DNA of 53,570 bases from Gracilibacillus sp. YIM 98692 (GTDB lineage Bacteria > Bacillota > Bacilli > Bacillales > Amphibacillaceae): positions 1 to 53,570 of the forward strand of contig NZ_WIXM01000027.1 in NCBI RefSeq assembly GCF_010993965.1. The letters are read 5' to 3'. Position 1 is the stretch's first letter. Each line of letters starts with the position of its first letter. This document shows positions 27,818 through 37,051 of this stretch, in pieces. The translations under genes and the position numbers were made by a program. The notes beneath the pieces were generated by a model that saw only the letters and a list, made by a program, of their open reading frames with translations, did not search any database and had not been told where the DNA came from.

Positions 27818-28990
27818 TTGAAAACGAAAGTAGCCGTAATTTTTGGTGGAGTATCTGTTGAGCATGAGGTTTCGGTAATCTCAGCTCTTCAAGCTGTTCA
27901 AGCGATAGATGAGGATAAATATGAAGCAATTCCTGTATATATTAGTAAAGACCGAGAATGGTATACAGGTGAGATTTTGAAAGATATTGAAAATTATAAG
28001 GATTTGCCAGCTCTGTTTAAAGAAGCTGACAAAGTGGTGTTTGAACAAGAAAGTAAAGGAGATATAGTTCTTCGCAAAAAAGAAAAAGGCATTTTTTCAA
28101 AAGGCGTTATCACGAGTGTTGATGTCGTATTTCCAGTTATTCATGGAACCAATGGAGAAGATGGCTCCTTACAAGGTTACCTGGAGTTATTAGGTTTACC
28201 TTATGTAGGATGCGATGTAGCATCTTCCGCTGCAGGCATGGATAAAGTTATGATGAAGCAAATTTTACGTGATGCAAGGGTCCCTATTGTCCCATATGAG
28301 TGGTTTTATGCAACAGATTGGCATGAGGACAATGATCAAATGAAGCAACTGGCAGAAAAGGTTGGCTATCCTGTTATCGTAAAGCCAGCCAACTTAGGAT
28401 CCAGTGTTGGTATTAGTAAAGCAGATGATCCAGATGAATTAGAGGAAGCGATCGAATTAGCGATCTCTTATAGCCATAAGGTGATAATAGAAAAGATGGT
28501 TAGCGATCTAACTGAAGTCAATTGTTCGGTGATTGGGGATTACGAGCAAGTAGAAAGCTCTGTGTGTGAACAAGTATTGAGCAGTGATGAAATCCTTTCT
28601 TATGCGGATAAATATCAAAGTGGAGGAAAGTCTGGCGACACAAAGGGAATGGAAAGTGTTAACCGTATCATTCCTGCTGAGATTTCGGATCAAGCGACAG
28701 CTAAAGTTAAGGAATTGGCAGAACAAACATTTAAGCTGTTAAATGCGAGTGGTGTTTCAAGAATAGACTTTTTATTAAATGATCAAGGTGATGTATTTGT
28801 TAACGAAATTAATACAATACCTGGTTCTTTATCTTTTTATTTATGGGAGCCATCAGGCAAGGACTTCCGTCAGTTAACAGATGAATTAATTCAACTAGCA
28901 CTAAAACGCGAACGAGAACGTCAATCGATTCAATTCTCCATTGATACCAACTTATTCTCCTTGCACAGCAAAGGATCAAAAGGAAAATAA
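27818..28990 (+). CDS. ddl: D-alanine--D-alanine ligase
   Basis: This 390-residue ATP-grasp enzyme makes D-Ala-D-Ala for peptidoglycan. Visible are the N-terminal 'VIFGGVSVEHEVSVISA', 'HGTNGEDGSLQGYLELLGLPYVG', the ATP-grasp core 'YPVIVKPANLGSSVGISKA', the omega-loop region with Lys-Tyr ('YADKYQ'), which favours D-Ala over D-lactate as second substrate, and 'VNEINTIPGSL'. It is some 25 residues longer at the C-terminus (ending HSKGSKGK) than many Ddl proteins. The TTG start follows GGGAGGG. It closes the hydrolase/MurF-like/Ddl unit and is followed by a terminator. Confidence 0.92.
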   Translation: MKTKVAVIFGGVSVEHEVSVISALQAVQAIDEDKYEAIPVYISKDREWYTGEILKDIENYKDLPALFKEADKVVFEQESKGDIVLRKKEKGIFSKGVITSVDVVFPVIHGTNGEDGSLQGYLELLGLPYVGCDVASSAAGMDKVMMKQILRDARVPIVPYEWFYATDWHEDNDQMKQLAEKVGYPVIVKPANLGSSVGISKADDPDELEEAIELAISYSHKVIIEKMVSDLTEVNCSVIGDYEQVESSVCEQVLSSDEILSYADKYQSGGKSGDTKGMESVNRIIPAEISDQATAKVKELAEQTFKLLNASGVSRIDFLLNDQGDVFVNEINTIPGSLSFYLWEPSGKDFRQLTDELIQLALKRERERQSIQFSIDTNLFSLHSKGSKGK

Positions 28991-29177
28991 CATGACGTTT
29001 TCTATCTATTAAAAACTTTACTGCACAGTTGAACCAAACTGCGCAATACTATGGTGCGAGAGTTTAAATGACGCTTCGAAAATATACTTCGCTTTCCGCT
29101 GCGCCGGACTAGCACTCTCCTAAGAAAGAATGGTAGAAAGTCAAGGTTACGTCGTAGTTTATAGCTATTGGACAATA

Positions 29178-29226
29178 AGGTTGATTTTTAAAAGTAACAA
29201 TCTTTTAGAAATCAGCCTTTATTTAA
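29178..29226 (+). terminator. Terminator of the ddl transcript
   Basis: AAGGTTGATTT (29178-29188) pairs with AAATCAGCCTT (29210-29220, one wobble), then TATTT. The ~190 bases before it hold no gene; they include a degenerate Bacillaceae-style repeat (CTTCGCTTTCCGCTGCGCC near 29087-29105). Confidence 0.65.
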
Positions 29227-29265
29227 GTTGTTTTTTTATATAAACCTTTTTGCCACGGTGTACAA

Positions 29266-30135
29266 TTAGTGATGGCGGTATATTTGTTCGAGGTAGGCGG
29301 AGGGGGAGACACCTATCGTTCTTTTAAACACTCGGCTGAAATAGAATGGATTAGAGAAACCTAAAGCGTCACTTACTTCAGATACATTACAATCCCCTTT
29401 TCGAAACATTTGCATGGCCTGCTCGATTAACATCTCATTTTGGTACTGTGTGACACTTTTTCCTGTTTGCTTTTTGAAAACGGTTGATAAATAAGAATAA
29501 TTCATGCCAAGCTTATCTGCAATTTGTTGGCTTGTTAACTTTTGCTCCTTATGCTTATGAAACAGCTGCACCATCTTTGTCACAATACGATTAGACTTTT
29601 TATAAGACGATTCATTCAAACTTTCTACATATAAATCTAAAAACAGCTGAAAGACTTGTATACTGGTTATCGTCGGCCTTAATGGATGTGTCGATTCATA
29701 TAATTCTAAAAGCTTCTGACATTTTGTCTCCATATAACTTGGTTGTTCCACGTTACTACTTTTAGGCAATGAAAAAATAGAATCATAAGCTTCTACTCCA
29801 ATAAAACTAGTTTGACGATATGGTGTATATTCAGGCATTTTGTTTCCTTTATTCCGATCGTAAAAGTGAATATAATACCATTCCGAACCTGGGAGGTAAT
29901 AATCTTCACCCCAATGATGTGTTCCTTTCTTGAGAAATAGGTAAGACCCTTTGGTTAAGTAAAAGCTTTCACCATCTTCTTTGACCTGCAACTTTCCTTT
30001 TTTGACATAAATAAAAACATGTAGATGCTCCATCACTCTGTTAGGATGTTTGAACACACCGTTAATATCATACATGAAACCAATTTCTTGAACTAATGGA
30101 TAGGTATGCCCCTCCATTATAATTCGATGCTTCAT
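29266..30135 (-). CDS. AraC-family transcriptional regulator
   Basis: The 289-residue regulator has an N-terminal cupin sugar-binding domain (~15-150; 'HLHVFIYVKKGKLQV', 'GTHHWGEDYYLPGSEWYYIHF') and a C-terminal AraC double helix-turn-helix (~190-287; 'TSQQIADKLGMNYSYLSTVFK', 'NVSEVSDALGFSNPFYFSRV'). It is divergent from the GH127 gene and probably activates it in response to an arabinose-containing sugar. The start follows AAAGGGATG. Confidence 0.9.
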   Translation of the reverse strand: MKHRIIMEGHTYPLVQEIGFMYDINGVFKHPNRVMEHLHVFIYVKKGKLQVKEDGESFYLTKGSYLFLKKGTHHWGEDYYLPGSEWYYIHFYDRNKGNKMPEYTPYRQTSFIGVEAYDSIFSLPKSSNVEQPSYMETKCQKLLELYESTHPLRPTITSIQVFQLFLDLYVESLNESSYKKSNRIVTKMVQLFHKHKEQKLTSQQIADKLGMNYSYLSTVFKKQTGKSVTQYQNEMLIEQAMQMFRKGDCNVSEVSDALGFSNPFYFSRVFKRTIGVSPSAYLEQIYRHH

Positions 30136-30281
30136 ATTTTTTCATCCCTTTACTATTTTTTACTATGATCATAACATAAAAATAAAAAAAAGATATGGAT
30201 TGTGACAATATGGAATGTACATTTTTCTTTTTGCCATTCATACTAATAGTAGATGCTCAATAATTAATGGAGGTGGCAAAG

Positions 30282-32549
30282 TTGCAACATACGAAATTAT
30301 TAGATGGAAAGTTTAAAATCTCTCAAGAAAAAGGGAAAGAATATTTATTATTTTTAAATATAGACCGCTTACTAGCACCTTGCTATGAAGCTGTATCTCA
30401 ACCACCTAAAAATAAACGTTATGGTGGGTGGGAATCAAAGCCAATTGCTGGTCACTCTATTGGTCATTGGCTTTCTGCTGCAGCAACGATGTATCATGTT
30501 ACAAAAGATATAAAGCTTTATGAAAAAATAAGATATGCCTTAGAGGAAATGACATATATTCAATCGTTTGATAAAGATGGGTATATTAGCGGTTTTCCTC
30601 GAGATTGTTTTGATCAAGTATTTGCGGGTGATTTTAAAGTAGGCAACTTTGAACTTGGGGGATCTTGGGTTCCGTGGTATTCGATACATAAAATATTCGC
30701 TGGTTTAATTGATGTCTATAAGTTTACTGGAGAAAAGCAGGCGATAGATATTGTGACAAAGCTTGCAGACTGGGCTTATGATGGACTTGCACCGCTATCA
30801 GAAGAACAGTTTCAAAAAATGCTAATCTGTGAACATGGGGGGATGAATGAAGCTTTTGCTGATTTGTATTTGATAACAGATGATGAGCGGTACTTAGAAC
30901 TTGCAGAGAAATTCTTTCATAAAGATGTTTTAAACCCTTTAGCCAAAGAAGAAGATGATCTGGAGGGAAAGCATGCTAATACACAAATTCCTAAAGTAAT
31001 AGGTGTAGCAAAGCTTTATAACATTACTGGAAAAGAAATATATAAAAGGATTGCTTCTTATTTTTGGGAACAAGTCGTTCAATATCGAACTTATGCTATT
31101 GGAGGAAACAGTAACAGGGAACATTTTGGACCTAAAAATGAAGAAAAATTAGGAGTGCAAACAACGGAAACTTGTAATACCTATAACATGTTAAAGTTGA
31201 CAGATTATTTATTTCAATGGACTAAGCAAGCACGTTACTATGATTTCTATGAAAGGGCTTTATTTAATCATATATTGGCTTCACAGGACCCAGATTCAGG
31301 CATGAAAACCTATTTTGTTTCATCCGAACCAGGTCATTTTAAAGTCTATCACTCACGTGAGGAGTCTTTTTGGTGTTGTACAGGTACTGGAATGGAAAAT
31401 CCCGCAAGATATAACAGATCGATTTTCCACCAAGAAGAAGAAACACTTTATATAAATCTGTTTATTTCTGCTCAATTTAAAAGCGTACATCCAATGATGA
31501 CCATAACACAAAGAACAGATTTTCCATTTGAAAACCAGACAACTATTACAATAGATGAAGTGCCAGAACAACCATTTACTATATATTTAAGGCAGCCGAA
31601 TTGGTTGAAGGTGGATTCTGAACTGTTTCTTAATGGTGAGAAAATAAACTATCAATTAGAAAATGGTTATGTAAAACTTGTGAAAAAGTGGAAAGAAAAT
31701 GATCAGTTAACGATGAGTTTGCCTCTGTCATTAGATAGATATATCGCCAAAGATGATGAAAATAAACAAGCTATCATGTATGGTCCTATCGTACTTGCTG
31801 GAGCCTTAGGGAGAGAAAACTTCCCGGAAACAGATATTTTAAGTGACCATTTAGCATTAGATCATTATCCATTAATTGATGTACCTGCACTTGTAACAGA
31901 TCAACCATTCGAGAACTGGATAGAAATAGTTGATAAACAGCAATTAATTTTTGAAACAAAGCCGATTGGGCAGCCTGGAAATCAATCTATCAAACTTAAG
32001 CCATTCTTTAACATTCATCATGAAAGATATACGATCTATTGGTCTGTCATGAATCATCAAGAATATCAATATTATCAAGAACATGAACAAAACCAAAAAT
32101 TATGGGAACAACAAATAACAGTAGATATAGTTACACCAAACGAGCAGCAGCCAGAAGTAGAGCATGGAGTGAGTGTTAAGAATTCAACTTCAGGATATTC
32201 AAATCTTGTCCATAGTGGATGGCGTGATGCCAGAGATGATGGATATTTTAGCTACAATATGAATGTGGATCCTTCAAAAAATATGTATTTGCATGTTACT
32301 TATTATGGCAGCGATGATACGATAGAGGTACAAGGGAAAATGATGGAAAGGAATTTTAGTATTTGGATAGATGATGAAATGTTAGCGGAGCAATCTTTGA
32401 TATCTAATCAGCCTGGGAAGCTATTTAGTGTAAATTATCCAATCCCTTATGAGATGGTGAAAGATAAAAATAAAGTAAAAGTAACATTTTATGCGGATAA
32501 AAGAAAAATTGCAGGCGGAGTATACCAGGTACAAATGTTAAATGCATAG
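30282..32549 (+). CDS. GH127 beta-L-arabinofuranosidase
   Basis: I start at TTG 30282 (755 residues), seven bases after GGAGGT; an ATG at 30267 precedes the binding site. This is a DUF1680/GH127 enzyme with a zinc-thiolate active site: Glu296 and Cys298 in TTETCNTYN, Cys365 and Cys366 in SFWCCTGTGMEN, and the likely acid/base Glu280 in REHFGP. The 16-residue distance between Glu280 and Glu296 equals that of the characterised enzyme HypBA1 (Glu322/Glu338), whose nucleophile is the first Cys of the CC pair. It releases beta-L-arabinofuranose and has no signal peptide. A C-terminal beta-sandwich completes it. Confidence 0.9.
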   Translation: MQHTKLLDGKFKISQEKGKEYLLFLNIDRLLAPCYEAVSQPPKNKRYGGWESKPIAGHSIGHWLSAAATMYHVTKDIKLYEKIRYALEEMTYIQSFDKDGYISGFPRDCFDQVFAGDFKVGNFELGGSWVPWYSIHKIFAGLIDVYKFTGEKQAIDIVTKLADWAYDGLAPLSEEQFQKMLICEHGGMNEAFADLYLITDDERYLELAEKFFHKDVLNPLAKEEDDLEGKHANTQIPKVIGVAKLYNITGKEIYKRIASYFWEQVVQYRTYAIGGNSNREHFGPKNEEKLGVQTTETCNTYNMLKLTDYLFQWTKQARYYDFYERALFNHILASQDPDSGMKTYFVSSEPGHFKVYHSREESFWCCTGTGMENPARYNRSIFHQEEETLYINLFISAQFKSVHPMMTITQRTDFPFENQTTITIDEVPEQPFTIYLRQPNWLKVDSELFLNGEKINYQLENGYVKLVKKWKENDQLTMSLPLSLDRYIAKDDENKQAIMYGPIVLAGALGRENFPETDILSDHLALDHYPLIDVPALVTDQPFENWIEIVDKQQLIFETKPIGQPGNQSIKLKPFFNIHHERYTIYWSVMNHQEYQYYQEHEQNQKLWEQQITVDIVTPNEQQPEVEHGVSVKNSTSGYSNLVHSGWRDARDDGYFSYNMNVDPSKNMYLHVTYYGSDDTIEVQGKMMERNFSIWIDDEMLAEQSLISNQPGKLFSVNYPIPYEMVKDKNKVKVTFYADKRKIAGGVYQVQMLNA

Positions 32550-32689
32550 CTTGGATAAAGAACACTCGTCGATTGACGAGCCTTTGGTGAAGTCAGAGAC
32601 GTAGTTGAGCTTATCTATCTTCCTAATAGTGGTATCTACGTCGAATTTACTTCATGTGTAAAACGATATAAATTCTGATAAGGTAAAAG

Positions 32690-32725
32690 AAAATCCCCAG
32701 TCATATAGCTGGGGACTTTCTTTTA
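32690..32725 (-). terminator. Terminator of yjcZ
   Basis: TCCCCAG (32694-32700) and CTGGGGA (32709-32715) form a stem with a T-rich tail on the minus strand (TTTTCTTTTACC) and on the plus strand (CTTTCTTTT), so it can work both ways. Confidence 0.75.
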
Positions 32726-32857
32726 GTTATAGAATGAAGCACCAACGATGATTAACAAGATGAAAAGTACAACGATTAAAGCAAAGCCACTACCGTATCC
32801 AGTTCCGTAATATCCGCTTCCGTATCCACCACAAGGGTTGTATCCGCCGTAATACAT
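32723..32857 (-). CDS. YjcZ-family small sporulation protein
   Basis: The 44-residue protein starts at ATG 32857 after a perfect AAGGAGGTTGAT binding site; a longer in-frame reading adds 17 residues without support. It has a Gly/Tyr-rich N-terminus ([18 protein letters not shown]) and one hydrophobic helix ([18 protein letters not shown]), the YjcZ family pattern. Members are small membrane-associated proteins of spores of Bacillus and relatives; their role is not known. The 359 bases upstream to 33216 contain an AT-rich stretch with the palindromic TTATATTATATATAA near 33013, the terminator of the HAD gene and no other gene that I can support. Confidence 0.82.
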   Translation of the reverse strand: MYYGGYNPCGGYGSGYYGTGYGSGFALIVVLFILLIIVGASFYN

Positions 32858-33172
32858 GCTATCAACCTCCTTATTTATTTTCACTATATAATGTATGTCA
32901 ATTATCATAATAAGTTAGGGTAAATGTCTACTTCATAAAAAAATAGGCAAATATAATGGAGAAAAAGATTGTGAGATTAACTTACAATTTGGCGGACTGA
33001 TGATCAAAACCCTGTTATATTATATATAACATATTGATTGGTGAAACATTATAAGCACACTAATCACTTATGGATACATGTAAGCCTAAATAATTAGTCC
33101 ACTTTTTCTGCTTATATGTATAGGTAGAGTTGCTCCCCAATCCATTTAAGATGTCTATTTTTTACGAAATGC

Positions 33173-33204
33173 AAAAAAGCCAACGTTTATACGTTGGCTT
33201 TTTT
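33173..33204 (-). terminator. Terminator of the lipA-HAD transcript
   Basis: AAAAAAGCCAACG (33173-33185) and CGTTGGCTTTTTT (33192-33204) form a symmetric hairpin with A/T runs on both sides, so it ends minus-strand transcription and could work in both directions. Confidence 0.9.
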
Positions 33205-33216
33205 GTTTCTTTCTTT

Positions 33217-34011
33217 TCACTCTTTGATAACACCTATTTGCTTTAATCCATTATAAATTCCAGAATCATTCACACTAGTGGTTCGGTGTTTGGCATATTG
33301 AAATAATTCAGGCGATGCATTGCCCATTGCAAAGCTTGTACCCACAAATTGAAGCATTTGCTTGTCATTCATCCCATCTCCAAAAGCAATAGCTTTACTT
33401 GGTGAAATGTTTAATTTTTCTAAAATATGCTTAATTGCACGTCCTTTGTTAACATTTTCTCGAATCACATCATAGCAATGCTCTAGTCCTTTCACATTGA
33501 CCTGTGAAAAATAAATATCGACATTTTCTATTTGATAAAAATCTATTTCATCCACAGGCACATTCATAAGAGTAATACCCAATATTTGTTCTTGATATTC
33601 TTTGGAGTAAACACTAGTTGATTTTAAATCAAAGTACTCAATAAATTCTTGAACCTGTTTACTTTCTATGGAAGTAAACAGGTTTTGTTTATTTGTATAT
33701 AGAACCATATCATGCCCGTAATGTTTTGCTATATCTAAATAGTGGTTAATAATTTGTGCATCCATTGGTTCATCAACGAGCACTTCATCGTTCTGCAAAG
33801 CATAAGCCCCGTTATAACCGATAAAAGATTCCACTTGCAAATATTCAGCGATTTCTTGTAATTCATGCAATGGTCGACCTGTGGCCAAAAAAACTTCTAT
33901 TTCTTGCTCTTTAGCAAGTTGAACTGCTTCTTTTGTAGAATCCTCAATACTATGGTCATCTCTTAATATGGTTCCATCAATGTCTAAGAATAAAGCTTTA
34001 TAGGATGGCAT
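33217..34011 (-). CDS. Cof-type HAD-IIB phosphatase
   Basis: The 264-residue protein has the HAD motifs: 'LFLDIDGTILRDD' (nucleophile Asp), 'LATGRP' and 'AIAFGDGMNDKQML' with 'FAMGNASPEL', the Cof subfamily signature. These enzymes dephosphorylate small sugar phosphates or cofactors; the substrate is not predictable. It lies 38 bases behind lipA on the same strand and probably shares its mRNA. The start follows AGGGAG. Confidence 0.9.
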   Translation of the reverse strand: MPSYKALFLDIDGTILRDDHSIEDSTKEAVQLAKEQEIEVFLATGRPLHELQEIAEYLQVESFIGYNGAYALQNDEVLVDEPMDAQIINHYLDIAKHYGHDMVLYTNKQNLFTSIESKQVQEFIEYFDLKSTSVYSKEYQEQILGITLMNVPVDEIDFYQIENVDIYFSQVNVKGLEHCYDVIRENVNKGRAIKHILEKLNISPSKAIAFGDGMNDKQMLQFVGTSFAMGNASPELFQYAKHRTTSVNDSGIYNGLKQIGVIKE

Positions 34012-34049
34012 GATATTCTCCCTACTCCCTTTATCAAAAGGTTGATTGA

Positions 34050-34997
34050 TTAAAAGTTAAGGTTTGATAATTGTTCTCCACTAGTTTCTTCATACCCCTT
34101 CATGTACTTAATACGCCTTTGGGCAGAGGTTTGATTTACTTGTTCGTCTGCGTGGTAAGAAGAGCGAACAAGCGGTCCAGCTTCACAGTGCTTAAATCCT
34201 TTGGAAAAAGCAATTTCTTTTAGTTCTTGAAATTCATCTGGATGGTAGTAGCGCTCAACGTTTAAGTGTTTCTTCGTTGGTTGTAAATATTGTCCAATTG
34301 TCATGATGTCCACATTATTTGCTCGTAGATCGTCCATTGTTTCAATGATTTCTTCTTTTGTTTCTCCCAGCCCGACCATAATGCTTGATTTAGTAGGTGT
34401 ATTTGGAGAAATTTCTTTGACGCGACGAAGCAATTCTAGGGATCGATCATACATAGCAATGGCACGTACTCTTTTTGTTAATCTTCTTACAGTTTCGATA
34501 TTATGGTTAAAAATATCAGGAGCGCTGCTCATTAACGTATGTAAACTTTCATAGTCACCTTTCATATCTGAAGGAAGGATTTCGATTGTACATCCAGGTA
34601 CTCTTTCTCTAATTTGACGAACTGTTTCAGCAAATACTGCAGCACCGCCATCTTTTAAATCATCACGCGCTACGGAGGTCACAACAACGTGTTTAAGTCC
34701 CATAATTTCAACGGATTCTGCAACACGTTTTGGTTCTCCCCAATCTAATTCATTTGGTAAACCAGTTTTTACTGCACAGAATCGGCATCCTCGCGTACAG
34801 GTATCGCCTAAAATCATAAAAGTTGCTGTTTGTCTTTCGCTCCAGCATTCATGTATATTGGGGCATCTTGCTTCTTCACATACCGTATTGAGTCGCTTGT
34901 CACGCATTAAGTGTTTTAACTTATTATAAGATTTATTCGTATTAATTTTTATTTTCAACCACTCTGGTTTCCGAAGATGTTCTTGTTTTTTTGCCAC
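34050..34997 (-). CDS. lipA: Lipoyl synthase
   Basis: LipA inserts two sulfur atoms into protein-bound octanoyl groups. The 315-residue protein has both cluster motifs: C40-x4-C45-x5-C51 (auxiliary 4Fe-4S) and the radical SAM C67-x3-C71-x2-C74 ('[12 protein letters not shown]'). The C-terminal '[13 protein letters not shown]' is also conserved in LipA. It starts with GTG, nine bases after AAAGGAG. It lies 70 bases behind lipM, which supplies its octanoylated substrate, so both steps of lipoate synthesis are together. Confidence 0.95.
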   Translation of the reverse strand: MAKKQEHLRKPEWLKIKINTNKSYNKLKHLMRDKRLNTVCEEARCPNIHECWSERQTATFMILGDTCTRGCRFCAVKTGLPNELDWGEPKRVAESVEIMGLKHVVVTSVARDDLKDGGAAVFAETVRQIRERVPGCTIEILPSDMKGDYESLHTLMSSAPDIFNHNIETVRRLTKRVRAIAMYDRSLELLRRVKEISPNTPTKSSIMVGLGETKEEIIETMDDLRANNVDIMTIGQYLQPTKKHLNVERYYHPDEFQELKEIAFSKGFKHCEAGPLVRSSYHADEQVNQTSAQRRIKYMKGYEETSGEQLSNLNF

Positions 34998-35067
34998 TAT
35001 TATCGACTCCTTTTATTGAATGATTACTGCTTATTTAGCATTCCTCACCCTATGTCCATTATATCCA

Positions 35068-35886
35068 TTATCTCGACAAATTCCATGCATCGCTTTGATA
35101 TTTTTCCTGCATTAGCTTTTCAATTTCTTGCTCTTGTTCTTGTGTGAAGGTCAGTTCCTTCAATTCAATCCCTAATCCTTTTTGAAATCCTTTTTTAAAC
35201 GCACTTTTTGTTTCTTCAATTGATGTGGGCTTGGATCTTACTTCTTCGATGGAGACTGCTTTATCCTTGAAAGCAGATCGAGCTCTTGCTTTCACCTTTT
35301 CATTAGGATAGACAAATAAATCATATAAGGTTTCATTATCTACTGTAATAGGAATGGATCCATGTTGCAATATAACACCTTTTTTTCTTGTTTGTGAACT
35401 TCCAGCTGCTTTTTTCCCATCGACGATTAATTCATACCAAGAAGGCTCTTCAAAACAAACAGCTGATTGGCTAGTTTCCAATTTCCCTTCAGGCACTGCA
35501 AATTCTGCGTTAATATCTAAGAAGCGAAATCCTTCTAATAGCCCCTTTGATATGACTAAATACGCTTCCTTTACAGAACGTGGCATCATGGGGTGATTTT
35601 CTGACACAATCACACTATAAGTTAATTCTTGATCGTGTAGTACAGCTCTACCACCGGTAAGCCGGCGCACTATTTCAATACCTCTATTTGAAACAGCCTC
35701 TATATCAATTTTATTTTTCGTTTTTTGAAAATACCCAACAGATAATCCAGCTGGCTTCCATTGGTAAAATCTCAAAACGGGTGGAATCGTTCCGTTACTA
35801 TGCCAGTTTAACAGACACTCATCTACAGCCATATTATAAGCCGGTGTTTGTTCTTTTGAGTCTAAAAAATACCAAGTTTCTGTCAT
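35068..35886 (-). CDS. lipM: Octanoyltransferase LipM
   Basis: This 272-residue member of the BPL/LplA/LipB fold carries octanoyl from acyl carrier protein to GcvH. Visible are 'RRLTGGRAVLHDQELTYSV', the catalytic Cys144 in 'AVCFEEPSWYELIVDGKKAAGSSQ' with the conserved Lys, and 'GSIPI'. These fit the LipM branch rather than LipL. The ATG has no ribosome binding site of its own: it overlaps, as ATGA, the stop of a 14-codon upstream ORF that has a very strong one. Translation of lipM is thus probably coupled to that leader. lipA follows 70 bases downstream. Confidence 0.9.
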   Translation of the reverse strand: MTETWYFLDSKEQTPAYNMAVDECLLNWHSNGTIPPVLRFYQWKPAGLSVGYFQKTKNKIDIEAVSNRGIEIVRRLTGGRAVLHDQELTYSVIVSENHPMMPRSVKEAYLVISKGLLEGFRFLDINAEFAVPEGKLETSQSAVCFEEPSWYELIVDGKKAAGSSQTRKKGVILQHGSIPITVDNETLYDLFVYPNEKVKARARSAFKDKAVSIEEVRSKPTSIEETKSAFKKGFQKGLGIELKELTFTQEQEQEIEKLMQEKYQSDAWNLSR

Positions 35887-35927
35887 AGTTGATTTGCGGA
35901 CAGATTCTTCAGTGTCTCAAGAATCAT
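35883..35927 (-). CDS. 14-codon leader ORF coupled to lipM
   Basis: ATG at 35927 opens a short frame encoding MILETLKNLSANQL and stops with TGA at 35885-35883, which overlaps the lipM ATG. It is preceded by AAAGGAGGGGGG (around 35932-35943), one of the strongest binding sites in the window. The lipM frame itself has a stop upstream and no other start codon after it. The peptide may be only a translation aid or may sense something during synthesis; it has no family that I recognise. Confidence 0.5.
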   Translation of the reverse strand: MILETLKNLSANQL

Positions 35928-36119
35928 GCCGCCCCCCTCCTTTATGTAAAAGTCAAGTACCAGTTATTATAACAGATAATTCTAATTATATGGTACAGCT
36001 AGGAAAAAGGTCTGTCAAAAGTTAAATTTCAATTCTTTCTAAAAGTTTCATTTTAGTGTTATAGTGATGTTATCTGGCTTGATTTATAGGCTTGAAATTG
36101 AAAACAAGGGGTAACAACT

Positions 36120-37034
36120 ATGAATAGTTTTAATGAACAATTTCTAATCTCTGTTATTATTATTGCAATAGGTTATATGTTAAAAAGAACAGAAATTTTA
36201 AAAGAAAAAGATGGAGAAGCAATAGCTCGTTTAGTATTTAATGTTACGTTACCTTGCTTAATTATTGTCACCTTTAGTGAAGTTCATTTTGTTCCATCTC
36301 TATTCTACTTGGTGATCATTGCGATTCTCTTTGGCTTTGTGAACGGGGTAGCAGCATTGTGGATATTCCGTCATCATCCCCGAAATGTAAAAGGAATGTT
36401 CAGTATGATGGTTCCAGGTCTAAACATTGGGTTATTTGCTTATCCACTTGTAGAAGGTATTTGGGGAGTGGAAGGACTGAAATACTTTGGAATGTTTGAT
36501 GTTGGTAACTCATTTATCGTCTTTGGCTTAAGCTATATTATTGCAGGTATGTTTGCTGAAAAAAGTAGTATGGTAGAAACACGTACGATTATTTATAAGT
36601 TAGCCAAATCTATCCCGTTACAAACCTATATCATTATGAGTATATTGAATCTTATAAATTGGTCGTTACCGACAATAGTAGTAGACATATCGAGTGTTAT
36701 AGCAGGGGCTAATATGCCGTTATCGTTATTATTATTAGGGTTATATTTAAATTTCACTTTTGCCAAAGGATATGGAAAGCTGCTGACCAAATATTTAGTA
36801 ACAAAATACAGTATCGCACTAATTGCTGGATTTGCTTGCTTTTATTTATTACCAGTAAGTGACATGTTTAAATACACGTTATTAATAGGGTTTCTTCTTC
36901 CAACATCAGTTTCTGTATTGCCTTACTCTATCATGTTTGGCTATAACCAGCGTCTTGTTGGAACAGCATCGAATTTAACTATTATGATAAGTTTTATCTT
37001 TATATGGTTGTTGGTAAATCTGTTTGTTCATTAA
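36120..37034 (+). CDS. AEC-family (auxin efflux carrier-like) transporter
   Basis: The 304-residue membrane protein has about ten helices in two inverted halves and AEC features ('LARLVFNVTLPCLIIVTFS'-like segment near 35-55, 'GLNIGLFAYPLVEGIWG'). Bacterial members export or exchange small organic acids such as malate, or act in amino acid export; the substrate is unknown. It directly precedes a TauE/SafE gene 17 bases downstream, so both are likely one transcript. Confidence 0.85.
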   Translation: MNSFNEQFLISVIIIAIGYMLKRTEILKEKDGEAIARLVFNVTLPCLIIVTFSEVHFVPSLFYLVIIAILFGFVNGVAALWIFRHHPRNVKGMFSMMVPGLNIGLFAYPLVEGIWGVEGLKYFGMFDVGNSFIVFGLSYIIAGMFAEKSSMVETRTIIYKLAKSIPLQTYIIMSILNLINWSLPTIVVDISSVIAGANMPLSLLLLGLYLNFTFAKGYGKLLTKYLVTKYSIALIAGFACFYLLPVSDMFKYTLLIGFLLPTSVSVLPYSIMFGYNQRLVGTASNLTIMISFIFIWLLVNLFVH

Positions 37035-37051
37035 ATAGAGGAGGAATAAAG

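Noticed and set aside
27818-28990. Ddl as a VanA-type D-Ala-D-Lac ligase
   Set aside because: The omega-loop region keeps Lys-Tyr (YADKYQ), typical of D-Ala-D-Ala ligases, and no vanH or vanX is adjacent.
28991-29177. A small gene or RNA in the gap behind ddl
   Set aside because: Only a degenerate GC-richer repeat-like stretch is visible, with faint likeness to 480-580; no ORF with signals and no structure that I can defend.
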